A DNA stretch of 64,000 bases. It comes from Certhia americana. Taxonomy: Eukaryota; Chordata; Aves; Passeriformes; Certhiidae. The notes beneath the pieces are model-generated. The model was given only the letters and a program-made list of their open reading frames with translations, made no database searches and was not told the DNA's origin. Positions 51,039-61,400 of this stretch are shown here, piece after piece. The DNA lies in contig CM031858.1 of assembly GCA_018697195.1 (NCBI GenBank), positions 94,096,643-94,160,642 on the forward strand. The letters run 5' to 3'. How positions within the stretch are numbered: position 1 is the first letter of the stretch; each line of letters opens with the position of its first letter. A program made the translations under genes and the position numbers.

Positions 51039-52446
51039 AAAACACTGTATTTCTGCAATTGCATTTCCAAGAAACAGGAGGGAAGACAAAAAGATAACAG
51101 TGAATAATTCATCATTCTTTAAATAAAAATGTCCTCTGCAGGTTACTTATATAGGATTTAGCTGGGCTCATTGGTGTATAGTTGGGTCAGTGCATGCTTT
51201 TGCCTGTCACTGTTCACTGACTCCAAAACTTAATAGATCTGCTCACTGGGACAGAGTTCACTGATCAGGGAGTCATTATAAGGTTCCATAAATGCTATCT
51301 GTCCCTGGAATCTGCTTGAAATTTCTGAAACACAGAAGACTCCTGTTATAAAATAAGAGTATTACACAAAATTTAACAGATCTATCTTTAAAATATCATG
51401 AAATATATGAAGTGAATCTGTGAAGTTAAACCTTTCATTTTCATGTGGGAAGCTGGGTTGTACTAAAAAGGGATTGTTTCACTTGTGGGTCTTGAGGTAG
51501 GAGTATGCCCGGTCCAGCACCACACTATGACCTCTCAAAGCATTGCTGTACTGTTCTTGTTGCATCCACCATCCTTCTTCAGATCTGCCTTTAATGCCAC
51601 AGACTCCTCCTGTCAAACTCCTGCCATCAAACTTCCAGCATCTGCTTATTGCAGCACCACTGTTTCACTTTCCTCTGCAGGGAAGTGTTGCACCATCGTC
51701 CATATGAGCACAGAACAAAAGGAGAAAGAGAAAGCGATCACAGGGGTCAGGGCTGGGTGTGTGGATTGTTTGCCTTCTCCACTGTTCCCTCATCAGCTGA
51801 TTGTGCTTGTGTCTGGCAGGGCTGATAGGGCAGGACAGCCAGCACCTGGTGTTTCAGGCTTGGCTATCTTGGAAACAGAAAGCCTGGCAGCCCCTGTGAG
51901 TTCTTTTTATTTTCATGGCAAATTATCTGGAGGCCTGAAAACCCTCTGGATGAGGCCTATAAGACCACTATGGCTCATGGGAGGAATAGTCTTCCTGGTT
52001 TTCAGTGGTGCATGAACAGGTAGCAGAGGTGCACTGAAGTCAGAACTTGAAGACAAGGCCCTGCCCTAAGGTCACTTAATCAGGATCTCTCAGTCATGTT
52101 GAGGAGCTCAGCATCAAATGACACAATATTAATCCCTGAGAGAACCAAAGTATCTTTGTTCTCTTCTTCACGTGGGCTGGGAAAAGGGATCAGGACCCCA
52201 TAGACCGATGGCTCTAAGTGTTCCCAAAACCATCTGGGAGCCCCCAGATCCTTACTGGGGTCCACCTCCTCGTCCATCCTGCTGATCTGAAACTAAATAC
52301 CAGGTGGGGACCACATCTCATGCACCTCAACAAAAGGCCAAAAAAAGCCCCTGCCATAACCAGTCAAAGCATTTGGCTTGAAGCAATGCCTCAGAGGCAA
52401 CCACATAAATCCTTGCCCCTCTTTCGCCCCCCTCTCTCACCTACTA

Positions 52447-52478
52447 GGGGCCTTGAAGGGGTGGTGGGGAGATGTGGG
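52447..52478 (+). other. Canonical G-quadruplex motif
   Basis: Four G runs of 4, 4, 4 and 3 bases lie at 52447-52450, 52458-52461, 52466-52469 and 52476-52478. They are separated by loops of 7, 4 and 6 bases. This satisfies the usual rule of at least three G with loops of one to seven bases. It sits in the GC-richest patch of the window. Folding is predicted by the rule only. Confidence 0.7.
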
Positions 52479-53039
52479 TGACCCCCAGCAAGCCAGTTGG
52501 CTGGGTTTTAAGGGAGAGAGAGGCCGGGGAATTGGGTGGCTGAGGTGGGAACCCCCTGAGTCACCTCTTGCAGTCCCCCGGGTGTCTGTCTGCTCACCCC
52601 TGTCCTCCCACTGGCTCAGGGAAATGAAAAACCCACGGCAGGACAGCCTGGGTAAAATAACATGGACAAGCTGGCCACCAAAATCGTTTTGCTTAATCCA
52701 AAGCACAGCTGGGCACTGCCTTGCTTGCAGGGGAACTGCCACAGCTGCCATTTTAAGGCAAAAATCCCAAATTTTATTCTTTCTGAGCTCTGCCAAAACA
52801 CAGCCCTCCGTTGCTAGTTCTGTCCTTGTTCCGTACCTTTAAAATACATGTACAAAAGGAAAAGGGAAAAAGTAAAAATGTAAGCCAGCCTCAGACTTTT
52901 CTGCTCTTAGGCTCTTCAGGGTTTTCAAAGTTCACAATTTCCTCGAGGAGAAAAATAGTTAATGTGTCAAAAAATGCCAGGCCTCCTGGCTTGGAGCAGG
53001 ACTTATCGAGTTCACTTGCTAGCTGTGTCAGGGTTTGTC

Positions 53040-53100
53040 TGCCAATTAAACGTCTCCTAATGAGAAATAAACCATTCATTAACGAGTAAACATCTGTTTA
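53040..53100. promoter_or_regulatory. Possible conserved noncoding element with homeobox-type cores
   Basis: About 60 bases contain CCAATTAAACG, CCTAATGAG, AAATAAACC, CATTCATTAACGAG and AGTAAACA. These give several homeodomain cores (TAAT/ATTA) and forkhead-like words (AAATAAAC, GTAAACA) packed together. Such packing is common in vertebrate developmental enhancers. No alignment is available, so the call is an inference from word density. Confidence 0.22.
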
Positions 53101-53397
53101 GAATATGGTGTCCTCCTTCCCCCTAAAAAGCAGCATCACAGGAACAGCTATTTTTAATGCTGATGGGTTTTAGGGGCAATAAAAAGTTCTCCTTTTTTGT
53201 AGTATTTAAAAAGAATTGATGTTTGCATAACAAATTAAAGAAACTCAGACTGGGAATGCACACATCTGCAGGATGTCCTCGAGGCACTAACCTTACCCAA
53301 GAACACAAAGTCCTTGTTATGATATGCAAACTAATGAATCAGCTGAAGGAAGCATTTATATTTTGACAGTGTTTTAACTTTCTCTGCCTCAAATTAG

Positions 53398-53417
53398 CTG
53401 TGACTGTGGCTGTGACT
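53398..53417. repeat. Short hexamer tandem (CTGTGA/CTGTGG)
   Basis: CTGTGA CTGTGG CTGTGA CT gives a little over three units of a six-base repeat with one substitution. It reads as alternating Ser-His on the minus strand, which is a repeat artefact and not a coding sign. Confidence 0.8.
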
Positions 53418-56171
53418 TTTTAAGATTCTGTGAACTTTCCAGCTAAAATTAGTCTTTCTACTTCTAGTAGTTATCACAGAGGAAATAATTTGCTGGAAAA
53501 GTAATAATTGATCTGAAGCTACCCCTTGCACATTTTGATACTTGGAGAAAACACATTGCAGATCATAATTGTGTTTTTGCATTTTTTAGCCTGGGATATG
53601 CTAAATTTGTGGTGGTCTCAGCTTGTTTAAATATAAAATTAAACTACAGTCAAACAGCAGCACTGACTGTGTGTGGATAGGCACTCACACAATGTGGATT
53701 TTTGTATATTATTCCATGAACAGTAGAAGTAGCTTCATACCCGAAGCATTCCATGTGCTGTAGCTTATTACCTTTTAATAAAGTGATGCCTTGTTGGTTG
53801 ATATTGTTCTGTCAGAGTGAATTTTTAAGAGACCTGAAAGTCAATTCATTGTCAGTTTTGACTAACATTTATTAATGTCTGTATAAGGCATTTTGTGCAG
53901 TGCTTCCTCACCCACTAGAGAATCTTTAATTTTCCAAACATCACAGTCCTTATTTCTTCTGCCTGGATCTCTGCTCCAAAATTAGTTTGAAAAACATTTA
54001 ATTGGTAATAAATAGCTCTTCTGGTTTGTTGGGGTTTTGGTTTGCTTTGTTTTGCTTTTTTATTATTACACAATACTTGGTCTTTGAAACTGATTTGCTA
54101 AATTCAAAGCTTTATTCCTGATCAGGTTGTAGGAAAAGGGTATTATGGGGCCTTCTTTGACTTGTATCACATGGGAGCTCAGATTTGAGCTTGCTCTGCA
54201 GTTGTCCTGGCTGTCTCCAACATGCAGAAATATTTAAGTTGTAGTATGCTTTGTGAAAACATGTCTGCAGCACACTCCCAGGTGCAATTTTATTCCAGCT
54301 GCCTGAGACAGAAGTTCTTTGCTGTGCAGCCTGTTTTGGTATCTATGCTCTCTGGCACGACCCAAGAGCCAAAAGCTGCGCTGCAGTGCCACAGCCCTCT
54401 GGAGTCAGAGGGGGTTTGTTTGTATTGCAGCACGAACACAGGGGGCTGGTACCCCCACTGTGGGAAGGGGAACATGCCCTGGGCCATTTATGTGTGTAAT
54501 GCTCATGCAAAACTCTCATCTAGCCATGTTGGAGATATTATTTATACAAACAGTCTGTGTTCTTATTCAAAGTACACAAACACTGCTGACAAGGTCAGTC
54601 TCTAGAAGGATTAGCTGGCATGTAAAAGGCCAATCATGTAAATAAAGCTCCTCAGGAGTCGCATTAACTTGCCTTGTAGTACACAGATTTATTTCGTACC
54701 TTTCTTCATCTTTTTATTTTGCAAGCAAGCCTTTTTATTTGCTTATGCTGTCTTTCTTTCCCATTCTCTTTCCTTCTGTAGTGTGCTGGCAGGTGATATT
54801 TCTAAGTGACATTTCTTCCACCTTGTTTATATGTGTTTCTCTTACTCATTGCTTGCAGCAGATGGTGAAAAAAGAAGGTGGCCCTTTTCAAGTTTGCATA
54901 TCCAACAACTGAGGTGTGGTACATTTGCAAAGCACTGCCGTGAGATTAGATGAAGAGCACCTTTACACACCCACATGCACACACATTGTTCTGCCTCAGA
55001 AAAGTGCCTTACCTATAAAATTACTTGCTCCTTTAAAATGGAATTATTGCTGAGGATTTCAACATTTCAGAACAGGATATGACTACAGTATGAAGCTACT
55101 TGCTGGTCATTTCTTTGCTTAAAGAATGTAGGTCGTAAGCCCACAGCTCCAATCACTGCAGTGAATCAAACACTTTAAAAAGAAAAATAAATAATAATTA
55201 AAAGTAACTTCTCATCCATGATAAAGTTATTTTTTATCTGTTTTCCAATGTATTTTTTTTCTAAACTTGAAGGCATTAGAAGCATGACACCCAGACAGCT
55301 CAGGTTGTTCCAGAAGCAGAGATAAGAGCCCCCTTATATATTTGTTTCTCTGTACACTTTACATTACTTTTATACCTTTGAAAGTCTCTGTTGTTGTTAA
55401 GTGCCAACACCATCTTCACTCATTCATTTTTCACTTCATCTAAGTTTGTTCTGCACTTAGCAGGCTCTTCACCTGCTGCTGCTACTGGGACACATCCCCC
55501 TTCCCAGATCTCCTGTGCCATTGCTACAAGCTCTGCTCTTGCTCTCTGGAGCTGGCCCCAGCATTGGCTCTGAGCCACTCCTCCAGTACTGCACTGTTGC
55601 TTTGTTTTATAGAGTGGCAGTCTTTGCAAGCCTGAAGCATCTTTCCTCCCTACTTGGTTGTTTCTGCTTTTCCCTCATTTGTTCCTGGGTAGCAGCCACA
55701 ATATGCTGGGTCTGTGACACAGAAAATGTTCCAGCCTCAGAGAACCTGCCATAACACATTATTCCTATTTCAATTGTTACTTTATCGTTATTGTTAACAT
55801 TTATAATAAATGTTACTTTATTTATCACACCGGATAATTTTTGTGTTTGCCTCTCTCTTTCCAACCTCTGTTTCATTGCATAACACCCTGTGGCTTCTGT
55901 GGCTGTATTTGAAAGAGGATATATCTAAAATAAATCAAATAGCCATCAGATTAATAAAACATATATATAATAAAAAAATGTATAAAATTTCTATTCTTTC
56001 CCATCCTATTGTGTTATGCTACTTATAGCCAATATTTGCAGTTTAGTTGCCTTACATTTGTTCTTGAAATGTATATTTAAGCATCTAAATAAGCGGCATA
56101 CCAAAGAGAAAGCTCAATGTCTATGGTGTTGTGGATAGTTAGAAGATCCTCAGATCAAACCTTAGCAGTGC

Positions 56172-56187
56172 TTTTTTTTTTTTTTTT
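56172..56187. repeat. Homopolymer T tract (16 T)
   Basis: This is a run of 16 T followed by AAAC. The 60 bases to its left faintly recall a tRNA-like B-box word (AGATCAAACC), but no tRNA fold was found. Confidence 0.9.
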
Positions 56188-57478
56188 AAACAAGATTTTG
56201 GTGCCAGACTAGGCATTTCCAACTCCATCTGTCCAAAATCCACGAATCAACAAAACACAGAGATTAGCTTAAGAATTTTGAGATTAAAACTTACTTGAAC
56301 AAGAGCTAGTTCTGTTTTCTATAATATGTTTTGTTTGCTGATGCTGTACTCTTTAAAGCTCCATGTTCAAGATATTTTTTTTTTGACAACCAGAATGGAT
56401 AGCAAATGATTTTACTGCCAAATGAGAGCTTCACAGGGCCATGTGAATTCAAGAACTGTGGCTTTTATTATTTTATCATGCTTGTTGTAATACTTAGGGC
56501 TCCTCCAAGAGTTAGTAACAAAGGATTTAACTTTGAAAATTTTAGCATCTGCATCTCATTACATCTTTTGTAGGACTTCTTATGGGCCTGAACTTTGAAA
56601 TAGCTCGATATTACTTAGAACTCTGAATTTGCTGAAATAAGGCTCTAGGTATAATCCTACTTACACAACGCAGGTCTTGTGTTTCACAAAAGTAGTGTCA
56701 CAGAAATATGAGCTTTGAGGAGACACTCTTAGCCCATAAATTAGGTTCTTGGCTATAAGGTTTCCTCTTTAGCTTACTAGGTGATAGTTATTTGGTATCA
56801 CTTTCACTAGTGCAGAATTTGGATCTATTCTGTTTCCTGGTGGGATTATAATTTTTTGTTTTATTCTCTGGTATGTGTGACCCTCTGTAGATGTGATACA
56901 CAGCTGCAGCTGTTAAATATGTGCAAATCAACATGGACTAAAAGTTTGTCTACCTCAGCATTTGATGCACTTCAGTGTGTAGTATCATCTTCAGAGAAAG
57001 AAATTGCTGAAACTCTAAGCTGCTTTACATTTATTTTGCTTTAAGACATTACCTCTCTCCTTGTCATGTAAATTCAGATGCTTCCAGAATAGTAGAAGTA
57101 GTTTAGATGCTTGTACTTCAGAAAAGATATTCCCTTTAAAGATAAAACCCAAAGAAATCTTGTAGGAAATCTCAGGGTTCTGCTTCCCCCCCCCTTCAGC
57201 TATTCTAGCTCCCCTATCCCACAAATCTTCCTTCTGCCACTGTTCCCAGGCATGTATTCCAAAGGTTGGAAAATGCAGGAATTCAACCTGTACCATTAAA
57301 ATCAATATGAATTGCCATCAGTGACTTTTATGAATACTTATGTTTAACAAGTAGCGCTGGCTTAGCCACTCCTGTTCCCCTTCCTCATCATTTGCTGCAT
57401 CTGACAGGAAAAAAACCCAGAATTAGGTAAAATCTGTATACTTACATATATTTTACTTGCTATCATTTATTTGTACTT

Positions 57479-57548
57479 CATTTATCCATTTTTCTTTGTT
57501 TATTTCGTTTTGTTTGTTTATACATATAATTTATTTATTTATACATTT
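57479..57548. repeat. T-rich low-complexity patch with TTTATTTA words
   Basis: The stretch is almost entirely T with interspersed A, including repeated TTTAT and TTTATTTATTTATACA. It is low-complexity sequence, possibly a degraded tetranucleotide repeat. Confidence 0.75.
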
Positions 57549-57926
57549 GTAACCTGGATTAGCTGGTTGATCTCTGTGACCATGCAGCCTAGCAAACTGA
57601 AAGAGCAGCAAAGAGACAGTAATTAAAACCTGAGAGAAGGGCCTCTTTAGTGCTGCTGCTGGAAAAGTAAAGATGCAGTTGTGACTTCAGTGTGTGGTTC
57701 CATGGTTTACATTTTATTTGACTGGGAAAGAGACTAAAGATGTTGCCAGTCCAAGTTTTCCCATACACTCCTGCTCTTGAATTGCTGTTTATCTCTTTCT
57801 GATATGTGCCAATAAAACTGTGAGACTGTACTATAAAATGGTCAAGGAAATGAGAGAACATAAGGGTTTTAGAGGCTAATTTTTAATGGTGGGTTTACAG
57901 TGCAGCCTCCCAGACAGTTATATCAG

Positions 57927-57953
57927 CACAGTTCAGGGCAACAGTGAACTGTG
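57927..57953. repeat. 9-bp inverted repeat with 9-base loop
   Basis: CACAGTTCA (57927-57935) is the exact reverse complement of TGAACTGTG (57945-57953), with loop GGGCAACAG. Two further pairs are possible at 57924-57925 with 57955-57956 after one mismatch. Too short for a typical microRNA precursor. Confidence 0.75.
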
Positions 57954-60861
57954 GTGTGGGGGATGCGTGAGTGTACAGGAGATGATCTTGGGAGGCAGTT
58001 TATAGCCAAAGAACCTGTACCGAGACCCTCATCCTACCCCCTGGCCCAGGTCAAGTTGAACCAGTCATTGTGTACCTTTAATGCATGAAATTCACTGGTA
58101 TTAAAAAGCATCTGTTTCTGTAAAGCAGTTAATTAAACTAGTCCTATTTAACTGGTTATGAAAAATAGCTAACCCATGATTTAAACTTCTGGTTGCACAC
58201 TCCTTTTTGGGAGACATAAAATACATTTCAGTGGCACCATTCAGAATTGCTAATTTTTCACAAGCAACAGGGAATTTGAGATGCAGAACTCCCATTTATT
58301 TTCAATGGAATGTAGACCCCCAAGTTATGTAGGCCCTTTCAAAAATTTTTACCCTTTATTATTTTTTTGGGGGAAGTTAAAAAGTCCACATGCCACCAGC
58401 AGTTGTTTAAAGAGAATGCTTACTGTGTTGGGTGCTTAGTCATAAGGATTTAGCATTAGAAGCCTTCCTGTGTCTCTGTGTGTGCGTGTGGCTTTACCAC
58501 ACATAAATTACCCAGCTTTCCTTTTTCCTCCTACGTGCAGAAAAACATACGGATATTCAAAAGACAAGCAAATCATCTGAAACACAAACCCATGCCCTTT
58601 ATTTCCACTTCAGATATAGCCTGGAAGATAGCTTCAGAACTAGCCCCAGTAAAAGAACTGCTTTATGCAAAGCAAAGGAAAAGTACAGTTAAAAACTATT
58701 GAGTTGTAAAAGCAGTGGAGCTACAACTCTTTAACATTCAAGCAACTATCTCTAGAAGGGAAACAGATTATGCAGTATCATATTGCAAAAAGGCTGTTCG
58801 ACCCTGTTGCACTTACTCAGAGCTACATATTTACTTTTGTCACTGTATAGCAGCGATTGCATTATATCCTTCCTGCCAGGACACTAGGAGAAACAGAAGG
58901 TTAAGTGTAAACGGGGGAGGGGAAAAGAAGGAGGGAGAAGCAGCAGGAAAAAGTCTAAAAAGGGAGAAAAGAGCAGCTGAAGAGAAAAGAAAAAAGTTCC
59001 TCATCAAGGAAAGAAAAGATCCTAAAGAAACAGAGAGAAACAGATCAAGCACTGCACATATGGGATTACTAATGCAATTGTATTTCATCCCTGATAGGAG
59101 TGAAACCAAGATAGTTTGGTCATAAGAAAATAGATCCATTTTATTAAAGCGTACATAAAAGTGGGAGGCACAGAGTCTGGCACCAGCATAGCCTAAAGGA
59201 ATTTCCATGATTTGTGCCATGAATGCTGAATGGGAGACTTGTAAAAAGCACCTTTCTCTAAAGGATAGCTTGCTGGAATTTGTAAATATAGCCAAAAAAA
59301 CAACAGACCAACCCTGACGTAAAATAGTACAAAGTGATAAAAATACCAAGGTCTCTTTCATCAGATATAAAAACCTGCAAACAAACACATTTTATTGAAG
59401 GGATCTCAAGAAATCCAGAGGTCACTTGGACTTACGGGTTTGGGGGGGAAGTCTCAAGATGTTCGTGAGCAGTAGAAATGGCAGAAGATAATGAGGTCTG
59501 GTTTCATAGTTCAAGGTTTCCAGAAATCAAGCTTTCATGGGTGGGGGCTGTTGGGGGAACAGGTCTGACAGAAGGCATCCAAACTGGGTTCCTTACAGTC
59601 ACTGCCACTTTTGCCAAGGCAGGTCATGGCATCTTTCTAGCAATTTCAGCATACATCGGATCAGGTACTGTCATCAGGTGTGCAACCAGACCTCTTGTGT
59701 TTCACTCATTTTATGGAGAACCCACCATCCTAATATGCCCTGGCCATCACCCTCCTCTTGAGGTGCTTTCACATTTCTGTGCCTCAGCTTCTCTTGGTTC
59801 CAGTCAGAGGGTCAGCCTGATCAGTGGGAGAGGTGGTTGCCTTGCAACCAGCATGGTCCCATGTGTGGCAGGGCTCCAGCCAAAGGCACCTGGCCCTGTT
59901 TCCATCCTCCTGTGAGACTCAGCTGCTGTCAAGCACTCAGCCACAGCCCAGCACACAGCCCTGCAGGGCAGGGGTGTGCTCCATCTCCTCACACAGTCCC
60001 AAGGGCCAGCCTTCTTGCCTCTCCTATTGTGTGAGCCCATGCCAGAGGTCTGGACAATGTAAAAACTCTTTTCCCTTTGCTGCAGAAAGAGCTAGAAAGA
60101 ATATTCAACTCATTAACAGAATGTCTTGGCTTGAGTAGAAGTGGCACTTTTCTCAAAAATGTGTTAGCTAACTCATTTTAACTACTATATTATATATTCT
60201 GGTGCAGGCTTAGCAAGTAATGTTTTAATATGTATTATGAAGTGTTCATGAGTCCTAGGAGTGAGCCAATTAAGCCATACTAAACTACAATTTATCCTGC
60301 CGATAACAGAAATCTAAAACCTGTTAGCTAACATACCTGAGAAAAGAGAAAGAAAACAAAACTCCTTTTATTCCCATCCACCATCAGCTCTAGAAGAAGG
60401 TTTGTGGATCTCAAGATGGTCTCAACATGGGAAACAGTGACAGGCAGCCAAATGGGTACATTAAGTTACAACTGTCTCTAAAAATATTGGTTTATAACAG
60501 CACAGAAGCCTTTTGAGTCTGGCTCTTCAAAATTAGCTGTATGAAAGTATTGGGAATCTCTGCTGGGAGTTGGTGGGACAGGCTTTAAAAAAAGCCCTGG
60601 GCTCTTGCTAGACTTTGATGGGAAGCATGAGTCCATAATAATCCAGAGTGCTGAACTGATGAGAAGGAAAGAGACAGAGTGATACGGCTTTGGCAGTGAA
60701 AATAAAAATAACTCCACTGAACCCAGCCAAATTTAGCCCAGAGCAATGAAGAATAGCATCCTGGAGCTGTAGTGCTATAATCAGTTGATCAGAGTATAAT
60801 CAGAAGATCGGATAACCAGATCTTCCACCGTCTCTGCAAGATAAATATTAACTGGAGAACA

Positions 60862-61400
60862 AAACTCAGAGTCATTAAATTTGGAAAAGGCCTCTAAGAT
60901 CATTGAGTCCAACCATTAACCGAGCACTGCTGAGTTCACCACTAAACCATGTCCATAAGTACCCCTCCTGCACATCTTTTGAATACATCCATGGATGGTA
61001 ACTCAACCTCTTGACTGGGCAGCCTGTTCCAATGCCTGACCATTTTTTCCATGAAAAATTACTTCCTAATATTGAATCTAAACCTCCTCCGGTGCAACTT
61101 GCAGCCATTTTCTCTTGTCCTGTCTCTTGGAACCTGGCAGAAGAAGACAACCCCCACCTGACTACCCCCTCCTTTCATGTAGTTTTAGGGAAAAATAGGG
61201 TCTCCCTTAAGCCTTCTTTTCTCCAGGCTAAAGAGCCCCAGATCCACCATCAGCTTCTCATAAGGCTTGTGCTCCAGGCCTTGACCAGCTTCATTACCCT
61301 TTTCTGGACACACTCCAGGGGCCAAAACTTAACACTGGATTCAAGGTGCAGCCTCACCTGTGCTGAGTACATGTGACTGTCCCAACTCTCCCTAACTCTG
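60862..61400 (-). mobile_element. CR1 LINE fragment, minus strand, about 0.5 kb
   Basis: The left edge reads AGTCATTAAATTTGGAAAAGGCCTCTAAGATCATTGAGTCCAACC, the reverse complement of the 3' end of a CR1 subfamily. It is followed by GGGCAGCCTGTTCCAATGCCTGACC and by TTTCTCCAGGCTAAAGAGCCCCAG, TTTTCTGGACACACTCCAGGG and related words of the CR1 3' coding and untranslated region. Similarity fades after about 61375-61400, so the right edge is approximate. Terminal octamer repeats are degenerate. The reading frame on the opposite strand (61011-61376, plus) is an antisense artefact of the element. Confidence 0.9.

Larger units (their letters stand above)
51039..60861. other. Unique noncoding sequence, GC-richer in 51.5-52.8 kb, no supported gene
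   Basis: The GC-richer patch gives long open frames on both strands (plus 51485-52015 and 52378-52842, minus 52437-52796). This is what a low stop-codon density gives by chance, and none has a known domain. Further right are the candidate regulatory block 52640-53100, a CTGTGA tandem at 53398-53417, a 16-T run at 56172-56187, a nine-C run at 57186-57194, a T-rich TTTATTTA patch at 57479-57548 and a hairpin at 57927-57953. Frames at 58715-59388 and 59478-59915 have no recognisable product. Confidence 0.5.

Noticed and set aside
52378..52842. Overlapping long frames on both strands
   Set aside because: Both strands are open because the patch is GC-richer and stop-poor. No domain, splice context or codon pattern favours either strand.
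56100..56190. Possible tRNA-derived SINE or tRNA relic ending in a T run
   Set aside because: An AGATCAAACC word resembles a B box, but no A box at proper spacing and no cloverleaf arms could be drawn.
58840..59388. 182-codon minus-strand open frame
   Set aside because: The middle is a low-complexity Phe/Leu/Ser-rich reading of a purine-rich plus strand (GGAGGGAGAAG type). The overlapping plus-strand frame is equally open and Lys/Glu-rich. This is a compositional artefact.
61011..61376. 121-codon plus-strand open frame
   Set aside because: It is antisense to the minus-strand CR1 fragment and explained by the repeat.
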